A DNA stretch of 64,000 bases, from assembly GCA_024653485.1 (NCBI GenBank), contig JANLFY010000001.1, forward strand, positions 292,160-356,159, given 5' to 3'. Each line of letters begins with the position of its first letter. Position 1 is the first letter of the stretch. Source of the DNA: Bacillota bacterium. GTDB lineage: Bacteria > Bacillota > SHA-98 > UBA4971. Positions 37,680 to 44,963 of the stretch are shown in pieces. The notes beneath the pieces are model-generated. The model saw only the letters and a list, made by a program, of their open reading frames with translations. It made no database searches and had not been told where the DNA came from. Position numbers and translations under genes: made by a program.

Positions 37680-38427
37680 CGGCAGGATGGCGCTTCGCGA
37701 CGTATCTCTGGAGCTTGCCCCCGGAGACTTCGTTACCATAATAGGCAGCAACGGAGCGGGGAAGTCCACGCTGCTGAACGCGGTGGCGGGAGTCTTCCCA
37801 GTGGACGAGGGCACCATCGTCATAGACGGCCAGGATGTCACGGTTCTTCCGGAACACGAACGTGCTCCCATCATAGGGCGAGTCTTCCAGGATCCGATGC
37901 AGGGGACGGCAGGCTCAATGTCCATCGAGGAGAACCTCTCGATGGCCGCGAAAAGGGGCGAGCGGAGGCGCCTTCGGAGGGGGGTCACGCAGAAGGATCG
38001 CGAATCCTTCAAGGAGTATCTCTCCCTCCTTGGCCTGGGATTGGAGAACAGGCTTTCCGATCCTGTGAGGTTGCTCTCAGGCGGCCAGCGCCAAGCCCTT
38101 GCCCTCTTGATGGCCACGATAAGGGAGCCGAAGCTCTTGCTCCTCGATGAGCATGCCGCAGCCCTGGATCCGAGAACGGCCCAGGACATCCTTGCCCTCA
38201 CAGACCGGCTCGTGAGGCGCCACGGGCTCACGGTGATGATGGTCACGCACAACCTCCGCCACGCGCTGGCGTATGGGAATCGCACCATCATGATGCACGA
38301 AGGCGAGATAGTGCTCGACGTAGGCGGGCCGGAGAGGTCGGTCATGACCGTGGCCGACCTTCTGGAGCGGTTCCACGCCACCCGTGGCGAGAGACTGCTT
38401 GACGACAGGATACTCCTCGAGGTGTAG
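37630..38427 (+). CDS. ABC importer ATPase (TrpZ-like)
   Basis: 265-residue ATPase. Walker A is GSNGAGKS, the signature LSGGQRQALALL, Walker B LLLLDEHAAALD (Glu-His in place of Glu-Pro/Pro variants), and the switch His in MVTHN. Overlaps the permease by 50 nt; AAGGAGG lies 12 nt upstream of ATG 37630 inside the permease. Its stop codon lies in the first unit of a 14-nt tandem duplication, so the gene end was apparently duplicated. Confidence 0.92.
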   Translation: MVKLTHLRKTFLPGTTNGRMALRDVSLELAPGDFVTIIGSNGAGKSTLLNAVAGVFPVDEGTIVIDGQDVTVLPEHERAPIIGRVFQDPMQGTAGSMSIEENLSMAAKRGERRRLRRGVTQKDRESFKEYLSLLGLGLENRLSDPVRLLSGGQRQALALLMATIREPKLLLLDEHAAALDPRTAQDILALTDRLVRRHGLTVMMVTHNLRHALAYGNRTIMMHEGEIVLDVGGPERSVMTVADLLERFHATRGERLLDDRILLEV

Positions 38428-38441
38428 TCCTCGAGGTGTAG
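38414..38441. repeat. 14-nt tandem duplication across a stop codon
   Basis: TCCTCGAGGTGTAG at 38414-38427 and again at 38428-38441. The first copy ends with the TAG of the ABC ATPase gene. Confidence 0.9.
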
Positions 38442-38480
38442 TCAGGTAGTCCGGGCTCGAAGCGCAGGCGCACGGAAACC

Positions 38481-38506
38481 GCACCAGGGCTTTGCACCAG
38501 GGCTTT
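38481..38506. repeat. 13-nt tandem duplication
   Basis: GCACCAGGGCTTT twice without a gap (38481-38493, 38494-38506), in the convergent gap. Confidence 0.9.
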
Positions 38507-38559
38507 GCTGGAGTCGGGGTGCATTCGTGGCCATGCACTATGACGACCCGAGACAGGAA

Positions 38560-38595
38560 CTGAGGTCCGGCGCGGTGGATGGCGCCGGACCTCAG
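38560..38595. terminator. Perfect 14-bp hairpin between convergent genes
   Basis: Arms 38560-38573 (CTGAGGTCCGGCGC) and 38582-38595 (its exact complement), with an 8-nt loop. It lies between the importer ATPase (ends 38427) and the ATP-grasp gene (ends 38650 on the other strand), as expected for a bidirectional terminator. Neither side has a clear T tract. Confidence 0.65.
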
Positions 38596-38649
38596 ACAGT
38601 CCTCGTCCGATGTGCCGCCATTGCTTTGGCGACCCTCGAGCCGGCCTTC

Positions 38650-39702
38650 TCAGGACCGGGCCAGAGCGGAGCGGGAACGCCGCGTGACGGCCTCCTGCGC
38701 CGCCTTGCGCGCCCGGAGATTCACCCTCGTCGCCGCGGTCTCGAGGATCCTTCTCACCAGGTCCTCAAAGGATACCCCGCCCGCCATCGCGACTATCGGG
38801 AAGAGGCTCACCGTCGAAAGGCCTGGCAGCGGATTGATCTCCAGGAAGTGCGGGTTGCCTGCGCCATCCAGTCGCACGTCGACGCGTGCGAGATCTCTGC
38901 ATTCCAGCACCCGGAAAGACCTTATGGCCACATCGAGGATCCTGCCCGCCAATTCGTCGGAGATGGGCGCGGGACACAGGAACTTCTCGAGGTTGTTGTG
39001 CTTCGTGTCATAGCAGTACACGAACGACTCGGGTTCGATCTCCAAAGAAGGTCTCACTTCCATGATGGGGAACGTCTCGAGTTGACGATTGCCCAGTATG
39101 CCCACGGTGAACTCGCGCCCTGGAAGGAACTCTTCCACGAGAGCTGGTTGCCGGTAGGTTCCGGTTATCCAGTTCACCATGTCCACAAGCTCTTCTCTGG
39201 TGTTGACCTTGGACGAGTGCCTCACGCCTTTGCTGGAACCTTCGTAGGCCGGTTTCACGAAGAGAGGGAATTCCTCGTCGACGTATTCGGGCAGATCCGC
39301 GGCTGATTCGATCTTGACCGCCTTGGGCGTCGGAACTCCGTAAGATGAAACGATGGCCTTTGTCACGGCCTTGTCGAGGCACACCGCGAGCGTGAGCGGG
39401 TCTGATCCGGTATACGGAATTCCGAGCGATTCCAGTATCGCCGGGACGATGGCTTCACGACACCTGCCATCCCATCCTTCGGCGATGTTGAAGACGATGT
39501 CGACATGGTCACGCTGCAACTTGGAAAGAAGCCCCGGACCGTACGGCATCATCACGACGCGGTGCCCCGCGGCCCGAAGGGCCTTTGCTATTCGGTCTAC
39601 CGTTGCCTGTTCCTCAAACTCGGCGTCAGCGTCTTCGACCAATATCTCGGACCTGGGACAATCCTTCTTGAGGTTGTAGGCAAGACCTACCACAAATCCC
39701 AT
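38650..39702 (-). CDS. D-alanine-D-alanine-ligase-like ATP-grasp ligase
   Basis: 350-residue ATP-grasp enzyme. The central ATP-binding lobe shows FPLFVKPAYEGSSKGV and LVEEFLPGREFTVGILG; the C-terminal metal site is LARVDVRLDGAGNPHFLEINPLPGLS (Asp, Glu, Asn). The N-terminal FVVGLAYNLKKD...DAEFEEQATVDRIAKAL lacks the HGxxGEDG motif usual in Ddl; it has NIAEGWDGRCREAIVPAILE instead. It is therefore a Ddl-like carboxylate-amine ligase whose substrates are open. Start 39702 has GTGGGGG at good spacing. Gene stands alone. Confidence 0.88.
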   Translation of the reverse strand: MGFVVGLAYNLKKDCPRSEILVEDADAEFEEQATVDRIAKALRAAGHRVVMMPYGPGLLSKLQRDHVDIVFNIAEGWDGRCREAIVPAILESLGIPYTGSDPLTLAVCLDKAVTKAIVSSYGVPTPKAVKIESAADLPEYVDEEFPLFVKPAYEGSSKGVRHSSKVNTREELVDMVNWITGTYRQPALVEEFLPGREFTVGILGNRQLETFPIMEVRPSLEIEPESFVYCYDTKHNNLEKFLCPAPISDELAGRILDVAIRSFRVLECRDLARVDVRLDGAGNPHFLEINPLPGLSTVSLFPIVAMAGGVSFEDLVRRILETAATRVNLRARKAAQEAVTRRSRSALARS

Positions 39703-40016
39703 GGTCATCCCCCACTACTTGACGGCATTTCTTAAGTCGGCAATATCAGGCTTTTTCGCGCAAGCGGGTCACAACCCGCCTCCGGTAGACCAGGGCTTTC
39801 TACCACCCTGTTTGGCTCCTTGCGTCGCCTCCCAGGCCCCATGACCACCTCCGCGGCGCGCGTCCCCAGGGCGCCTGTGTTTTCAGTAGTTGAGTCTATA
39901 CCCGGCCGAAAACGTTGTCTAGCGCCCAATAGTGCCAGTTTTGGAGCCTTTGGACTGGAAACAGCTCTGGCAGCGATTGGGGATTCCTGAGCTTTGCATG
40001 AGGCTTTAGTTTCCCC
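39703..40016 (-). other. Leader and promoter region of the ATP-grasp gene
   Basis: About 310 bases. On the minus strand a possible promoter TAGACA-17 nt-TAGACT (about 39922-39894) precedes a ~190-nt leader. The leader holds two consecutive hairpins: GGTAGA...TCTACC (39785-39805 region) and GCGGGT-TGTG-ACCCGC (39764-39779). No T run follows. No known riboswitch class was recognised. Confidence 0.45.
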
Positions 40017-41249
40017 TCAGAACCCCTCGGGCTTGTGCAGGGAAGGACCAGCGAATTCACCCCTTAGGATGACTTCGAGGACAACATCCCTCACGATTCG
40101 CAGGCTATGGGGACTGCACTTGTCTGCCGTATCGAGGGTCGTATGCCAGTACGGGTAGTCGAAGTCGATGATGTCGATGGAGGGGATTCCTCTCTCAATG
40201 AAAGGGATGTGGTCGTCGAGGATGTAGAGGCCAAGCTCCCTGTGGAAGGTCTGCCCGTGTCCCAAGCGTTCCGCCGCCGACCACACCGTGTCCACCAGAT
40301 CTGGTGAGCTCAAGAGCGAATACCTCTCGACATAGATGTCGAGGTCCTCGTCTCCGATCATGTCAAGGAGCAACACGCACATCACGTCAGACGGGTTTGT
40401 TGTTTCGGCATACCGCCTCGACCCCAGAAACATCCAATCCGTCGATGCGCCGAAGTCCTCGCCGTCGAAGAACGCCAACATGACCGGAACGGGTGGCCTT
40501 CTATATGCGAGCATACGGGCGATCTCGAGAAGCACGGCCACTCCGGAGGCTCCGTCGTTCGCCCCCAGTATCGGGCTTGATCTTAGTTCTGGCACCGGGT
40601 CGCATTCCGCGCGAGGTCGAGTATCGAAGTGCGCCCCGAGGAGGATGAAGGGTCTCTCCCTGCCGTCCGACGCCTTGAAGAGCGCGGAGACGTTCGTCAT
40701 GGAATACTTCGCGCCTTCGTGCGCTACTTCGAAGGGCTGGACCTGGACATCGTCTGCGGACTTGACGAGTTCGGACACGAGGAAGTCTACGAGCTCTCGG
40801 TGGCCCGTCGACCCGGGGTTCCTCGGACCCAGGCGTGTCTGGAACTCTAGGTAGTGCCATGCATCCTCGACCATGTCGCCCGCATGGTCGCCCGCGGAGC
40901 CGTCGAACGTGCCTGGGGAGGCCATCTTGACACTGCTCTCAGCCGTTGGGCTGGCCAGGCGGTCCTCTATGGAAGCGTAAAGGATGCTGTCAATGGAAGT
41001 GCCTAGAACGCTGCCGCCGCGCGCGAGTTCCTGCGCGACGCAACGCTCTTGTGTTCCGACGCACGTGGCGGCTGTGATTGTGCGGCCGCACGCCGTGCTT
41101 AATAGCAGTACACCCACTCCCGCACCCAACTTGTGGAGAACGTTCTGCGCCAGACCGTTGCGTCGAGATGGAGTGCTTTCCGCGAGACTCACCCCTCTTC
41201 TGATGCGCCACGAAATGACCGAGTGCCTCCCCCACTCATGATAGCGCAT
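40017..41249 (-). CDS. M28-family zinc peptidase / glutaminyl-cyclase-like lipoprotein
   Basis: Around 410-residue exported metallopeptidase. N-terminal hydrophobic stretch GAGVGVLLLSTAC ends in a good lipobox (STAC). The catalytic domain has all five M28 zinc/acid positions: GAHFDTRP (His, Asp), GANDGASGV (bridging Asp), FFDGEDFG (Glu pair), LDMIGDEDL (Asp) and YPYWHTTLDTADKCSP (His). The last segment and the Trp-rich loop resemble glutaminyl-peptide cyclotransferases as well as aminopeptidases. Start uncertain: ATG 41249 and GTG 41192 both lack an ideal site; the latter leaves a more usual signal length. Confidence 0.85.
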   Translation of the reverse strand: MRYHEWGRHSVISWRIRRGVSLAESTPSRRNGLAQNVLHKLGAGVGVLLLSTACGRTITAATCVGTQERCVAQELARGGSVLGTSIDSILYASIEDRLASPTAESSVKMASPGTFDGSAGDHAGDMVEDAWHYLEFQTRLGPRNPGSTGHRELVDFLVSELVKSADDVQVQPFEVAHEGAKYSMTNVSALFKASDGRERPFILLGAHFDTRPRAECDPVPELRSSPILGANDGASGVAVLLEIARMLAYRRPPVPVMLAFFDGEDFGASTDWMFLGSRRYAETTNPSDVMCVLLLDMIGDEDLDIYVERYSLLSSPDLVDTVWSAAERLGHGQTFHRELGLYILDDHIPFIERGIPSIDIIDFDYPYWHTTLDTADKCSPHSLRIVRDVVLEVILRGEFAGPSLHKPEGF

Positions 41250-41452
41250 TCCATGAGGGTCGTTCAACGATTCCGGGTTCCCAGGGTGTCGGGACTTTCG
41301 TGGCTCGCGTTTCCCCCGTTACTAGGGTTTTTCGACACGGGCAGAGGACTTTGGCTTCTTGGGGGAGAATAATACCACCATCGCGCGACGGGACGCGCGC
41401 CCGACGGGGCACGCTTGTGTGCCTGGCTGTGGGTTCTGAGGGGCGATGTGAA

Positions 41453-41944
41453 GTGAGACAGCACGTCCAGCAGGGGCGATCGCGGGTGATCAGAGGGATC
41501 GTGCGCGGCGCCTTGGTTGCCGCAGCATATGTAGCGGTTTCGTATGCGCTGGCGCCCATCAGCTTCGGACCGCTCCAGTTCAGGCTGGCAGAGGCGCTCG
41601 CGCTCCTGCCGATCGCCTTTCCCGAGGCTGTTGCCGGGCTGTTCGTGGGATGCCTCGTCACCAACCTCATCGGGCCTTATGGTCTACCCGACATAGTGTT
41701 CGGGAGCCTCATCACCCTTGTAGCAGCGGCAATCACACGGGCGTTCCGTCATAGTCCCATCGCGTACCTCGCTCCCGTGGTGTTGAACGCGGTTCTCGTA
41801 AGCGCCTATCTCACCGTTCTGACGAAAGTCCCATATTGGATGCTCGTCCTCAGTATCGGGGCTTCTGAGGCGATCTCGGTGCTGGCCGTGGGCGTGCCGA
41901 TTCTGAGGTTCGTGAACCGCAGACTGCAAAGTGATGAGCGCTGA
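41453..41944 (+). CDS. queT: QueT-family transporter (queuosine-precursor uptake)
   Basis: 163-residue membrane protein with about five helices. The family motif is SFGPLQFRLAEALALLPIAFPEAVAGLFVGCLVTNL, followed by GLPDIVFGSLITLVAA. QueT proteins are believed to import preQ0/preQ1 or queuine for tRNA queuosine. GTG 41453 has GAGGGG 9 nt upstream; the long upstream frame to 41300 is not conserved. I looked for a preQ1 riboswitch in the 180-nt leader and did not find one. Confidence 0.88.
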   Translation: MRQHVQQGRSRVIRGIVRGALVAAAYVAVSYALAPISFGPLQFRLAEALALLPIAFPEAVAGLFVGCLVTNLIGPYGLPDIVFGSLITLVAAAITRAFRHSPIAYLAPVVLNAVLVSAYLTVLTKVPYWMLVLSIGASEAISVLAVGVPILRFVNRRLQSDER

Positions 41945-41978
41945 TTGGAGCGCGATGAATAGGAAGGGGGTTTCACAC

Positions 41979-42164
41979 ATGCCTATCGTTCAGATCGAGC
42001 TGATTGAGGGGAGAACCGTCGAACAGAAAAGGGCGTTGGCAGAGAAGGTTACAAAGGCGATAGTGGAGGCTGTGGGCTGTCCTGAGAGTGCTGTGAGCAT
42101 CATCCTTCGGGACATGAAGAAGGAGAACTATGCTCAAGCAGGCAAGCTCTGGTGCGACAAGTGA
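41979..42164 (+). CDS. 4-oxalocrotonate tautomerase-family protein
   Basis: 61-residue tautomerase with the catalytic Pro directly after the initiator (MPIVQIELIEGRTVEQKRALAEKVT) and the usual C-terminal beta-strand (SIILRDMKKENYAQAGKL). Forms hexamers in relatives and acts on enol/keto acids. AGGAAGGGGG sits upstream of ATG 41979. It lies 34 nt after queT and 35 nt before a flavin reductase gene, likely one transcript. Confidence 0.9.
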   Translation: MPIVQIELIEGRTVEQKRALAEKVTKAIVEAVGCPESAVSIILRDMKKENYAQAGKLWCDK

Positions 42165-42199
42165 GATCGGCATGAGTCGAAAGAGGTGAATGCCAAGCC

Positions 42200-42790
42200 A
42201 TGCGCAAGACGCGGGCCAAGTTGAGGAATTACCTGTACCCTATACCAGCAGTCATGGTGAGCTGCACGAGTCGGTCCGGGCGGCCGAACATAATCACCTT
42301 GGCCTGGACGGGCGTCGCTTGCGGGACTCCTCCCATGGTGTCCATAGCGGTGAACCTCTCCAGGTACTCTCATGGGATAATCAAGGAGACCGGTGCCTTC
42401 TGCGTGAACGTCCCGGGCGAAGACTTGCTTCGTGCCACGGACTATTGTGGGAACGTGTCCGGGCGTGACGTTGACAAGTTCGCCGCGCTTGGTCTTACGG
42501 CGGTGGCGGGCGAGGAGGTGGCGTGCCACTACATCGCGGAGTGCCCGATAAGCATGGAGTGTGCCGTGCGTCACCAAGTCGTGCTCGGATCACACGAGCT
42601 GTTCGTGGGCGAGGTCGTAGCTGTCCATGCCATCGAAGGGGTGCTCACGCCCGAGGGACGCATCGACGTGTCGGCGATGAAGCCTTTCGCGTACGTTAGC
42701 CCTGACTACTACCGCCTGGGGGATTGGGTAGGGCGGTATGGGTACGCTGTGGAGGGCGGCAGGGAAGAAGGCTCTTCGAGGAAGGTGTAA
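42200..42790 (+). CDS. Flavin reductase-like (FMN-binding split-barrel) protein
   Basis: 196-residue protein of the flavoredoxin/flavin reductase family. The start NYLYPIPAVMVSCTSRSGRPNIITLAWTGVACGTPPMVSIAV is diagnostic, with SRYSHGIIKETGAFCVNVP and DKFAALGLTAV as expected for FMN-binding split barrels of anaerobes. Likely an electron carrier or flavin reductase in the cytoplasm. The short downstream gap to the aminotransferase holds an unusual hairpin. Confidence 0.88.
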   Translation: MRKTRAKLRNYLYPIPAVMVSCTSRSGRPNIITLAWTGVACGTPPMVSIAVNLSRYSHGIIKETGAFCVNVPGEDLLRATDYCGNVSGRDVDKFAALGLTAVAGEEVACHYIAECPISMECAVRHQVVLGSHELFVGEVVAVHAIEGVLTPEGRIDVSAMKPFAYVSPDYYRLGDWVGRYGYAVEGGREEGSSRKV

Positions 42791-42813
42791 AGACGGGAAT
42801 TCGGAAGCGAGAG

Positions 42814-42875
42814 AGGAGGGGCGTCACCACGGGGCGCCGCGCAGGCGGCGTGGGTGCGTGGTGGCATCATGGGTG
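42814..42875 (+). promoter_or_regulatory. Ribosome site separated from start codon by a hairpin
   Basis: AGGAGGGG at 42814-42821 is strong, but no ATG, GTG or TTG follows at normal distance. A GC-rich hairpin runs from 42823 to 42865: outer stem CACCACG (42825-42831) with CGTGGTG (42857-42863), inner stem GCCGC-GCAG-GCGGC. The family-like start GTG 42873 comes just after it. Folding would bring the site to about 12 nt from that GTG. Confidence 0.5.
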
Positions 42876-44066
42876 AAGCTGGCCCGTAGAACGACCAGAG
42901 TGAGCCCTTCGAAGACATTCGGCGTGGATGCCCTCGTCCGTGAGATGCGCAGCCAAGGGGCGGACATCGTCAACTTCAGCCTTGGAGAGCCTGACTTCGA
43001 CACGCCCGGCCACATCAAGGACGCAGCCGTGGAAGCGATCAAGGCCGGATTCACCAAGTACACGCCGACCGCCGGCATCCTTGAGCTGCGCTCGGCCATC
43101 TGCGAAAAGCTGCGGGCCGAGAACGGGCTCGATTACGGTCCCCAAGAAGTGCTCGTTTCGTGCGGGGCGAAGCACTCCATATTCAACGCGGTGTTTGCGC
43201 TGTGCGATGAGGGCGATGAGGTCATAGTCCCGAGCCCGTACTGGGTCTCATATCCTGAGATGGTGTACCTTGCAGGCGGCGACCCGGTCTTCGTCGAGGG
43301 CGACATGGAGCGCGGGTTCAAAGTGAGCGCGTCCGCGATAGAGCGCGCCATAGGGTCAAGGACGCGTGCCATCATCCTGAACAGCCCCTGCAACCCCACG
43401 GGGTCGGTATACTCCCGCGAGGAGCTTGGCGAGATCGCCGACGTGGCGGTGGCACACGGTGTGGCCGTTATATCCGATGAGATATATGAGAGGCTCACGT
43501 ACGGCGAGGCAGAGCATGTCAGCATAGCCTCGCTTGGCTCCCAGATCAAGGACCTCACAATAGTCGTGAACGGAGTGTCGAAGACTCATGCGATGACGGG
43601 CTGGCGGATCGGGTACGCGGCCGGACCGAGAGAGCTGATACGCGCCATGGAGACGATTCAGGGACACGTGACCTCCAACCCCACATCGATCTCGCAAAAG
43701 GCGGCCATTGCAGGGCTTACGGGCGACAAGGGCCCGGTGGAGAACATGCGCGACGAGTTCGCGAAGAGGCGGGACTACATGGTGCGAAGGCTGAACGGGA
43801 TGCAGGGTGTAGTGTGCCCGGTCCCTGAAGGAGCGTTCTATGCGTTCCCCGATGTGTCCCACTACTTCGGGAGCAAGCTCGGCGGTGTGGAGATTACGGA
43901 CTCCACTTCGTTTGCCGAAGCGCTCCTTCGCCACGCCCACGTGGCGGTCGTGCCCGGCGTAGCGTTCGGAAACGATGGCTGCGTACGCCTGTCTTACGCA
44001 ACTTCAATGGAGCGGATCGCGGAAGGCCTTGATAGGATGGAGGAAGCTCTCGCCCGAGCGCGCTGA
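42873..44066 (+). CDS. Class I aminotransferase (aspartate/aromatic type)
   Basis: 397-residue PLP enzyme of fold type I. Motifs: FSLGEPDFDTPGHIKDAAVEAIKAG, KYTPTAGILELRSAI, NSPCNPTGSVYS, the PLP Lys in NGVSKTHAMTGWRIGYAAGP and the C-terminal Arg in CVRLSYATS. Most like AspC/PatA subgroup Ib. GTG 42873 yields an N-terminus (KLARRTTRVSPSKTF) matching the family exactly; starts at 42858/42861 add only four or five residues. Ribosome-site layout upstream is unusual. Confidence 0.93.
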   Translation: MKLARRTTRVSPSKTFGVDALVREMRSQGADIVNFSLGEPDFDTPGHIKDAAVEAIKAGFTKYTPTAGILELRSAICEKLRAENGLDYGPQEVLVSCGAKHSIFNAVFALCDEGDEVIVPSPYWVSYPEMVYLAGGDPVFVEGDMERGFKVSASAIERAIGSRTRAIILNSPCNPTGSVYSREELGEIADVAVAHGVAVISDEIYERLTYGEAEHVSIASLGSQIKDLTIVVNGVSKTHAMTGWRIGYAAGPRELIRAMETIQGHVTSNPTSISQKAAIAGLTGDKGPVENMRDEFAKRRDYMVRRLNGMQGVVCPVPEGAFYAFPDVSHYFGSKLGGVEITDSTSFAEALLRHAHVAVVPGVAFGNDGCVRLSYATSMERIAEGLDRMEEALARAR

Positions 44067-44076
44067 GCGACCAGGC

Positions 44077-44799
44077 ATGGGGGATTCGCGAGCCGAGCGT
44101 ATGGGGACCAGGGGACGAGACCGAAATGGGATGGGCCGCAGCCGATCCCCTGTGTCGAGGGCGGCCTTGACGCTGCTGCGTCTAGCGCTGCTGGCGATGA
44201 TCGCATGTCCGGGAGGCGCAGCGGAGGGCGTAGGGGCAGCGTCCTCGTCGTCGAGGGGCGAATCCGTCGTCGATTGGAACGCGATTGTGGAAGCCAACGT
44301 GAAGCGTCCTCCGGACGATCTCGAGGCTCGGCTGTACCGCGCCGTCGCGTACGCGAACCAGGGGATGATCAAGGAAGCGGCGCGCGAGTTCCGAGCGATT
44401 GAGACCGCCGGATATGAGACGTTCGGCAAAGAAGTCATAGCCAAGGCGGAGCAGGCACTGGAAAGGGATCCCGAAGACGTGGTCAATTTGAACCTCGTTG
44501 GCTTCGCGTATTATGCCTTCTCCGACTTCGAGAGATCCGCCGCGTGCCTGGAGAAGATTGTTCGGCTCGACCCGCGTAACGTGTGGACTCGTCACTATTT
44601 CGCGGTGAGCCTGTCCAAGACAGGAGAGCTAGACAGGGCCATCGAGGTTCTGAGGGCTGCGCTTTCGTTGGATCCGGCGAATGAGTACACGCATCTGCTG
44701 CTCGGTCTGGCATACAAGGAGAAAGGCTGGTACCTCTTGTCGGTCTTGGAACTTGCGCAAGCTGGGCGCGCGGTGCGAGAGCTGTCGACGCTCAAGTGA
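44077..44799 (+). CDS. Exported TPR-repeat protein
   Basis: 240-residue protein with an Arg-rich N-terminus, a hydrophobic signal stretch (ALTLLRLALLAMIACPGG, possible lipidation at Cys) and at least three tetratricopeptide repeats: LYRAVAYANQGMIKEAAREF, NLVGFAYYAFSDFERSAACLEKIV and HYFAVSLSKTGELDRAIEVLRAAL...LLLGLAYKEKGW. TPRs mediate protein contacts; partner unknown. ATG 44077 is the first start after the aminotransferase stop; ATG 44131 is an alternative. Confidence 0.78.
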   Translation: MGDSRAERMGTRGRDRNGMGRSRSPVSRAALTLLRLALLAMIACPGGAAEGVGAASSSSRGESVVDWNAIVEANVKRPPDDLEARLYRAVAYANQGMIKEAAREFRAIETAGYETFGKEVIAKAEQALERDPEDVVNLNLVGFAYYAFSDFERSAACLEKIVRLDPRNVWTRHYFAVSLSKTGELDRAIEVLRAALSLDPANEYTHLLLGLAYKEKGWYLLSVLELAQAGRAVRELSTLK

Positions 44800-44963
44800 G
44801 GGCGCCGGATGACATGCGAGGCCGGATGACAGGCGAGGAGGACGGCGCCGCCGGGTTTGGTCGAAGTGGCGGCGCACGGACGGTCGCGGAATTGGGGGTA
44901 TGCTCTGTGCCTAGGGTGTGGCGTGAGGAAAGTGCAGACGGAGGAAGTGCTGACGGAGCGAAC

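Noticed and set aside
38527-39306. 259-codon plus-strand frame opposite the ATP-grasp gene
   Set aside because: It is antisense to a well-conserved ligase and has Arg/His-rich shadow composition.
41268-41452. preQ1 riboswitch upstream of queT
   Set aside because: The leader lacks the preQ1-I consensus (no GGTTC...AAAAAACTA pattern) and I cannot fold a type II or III element with confidence.
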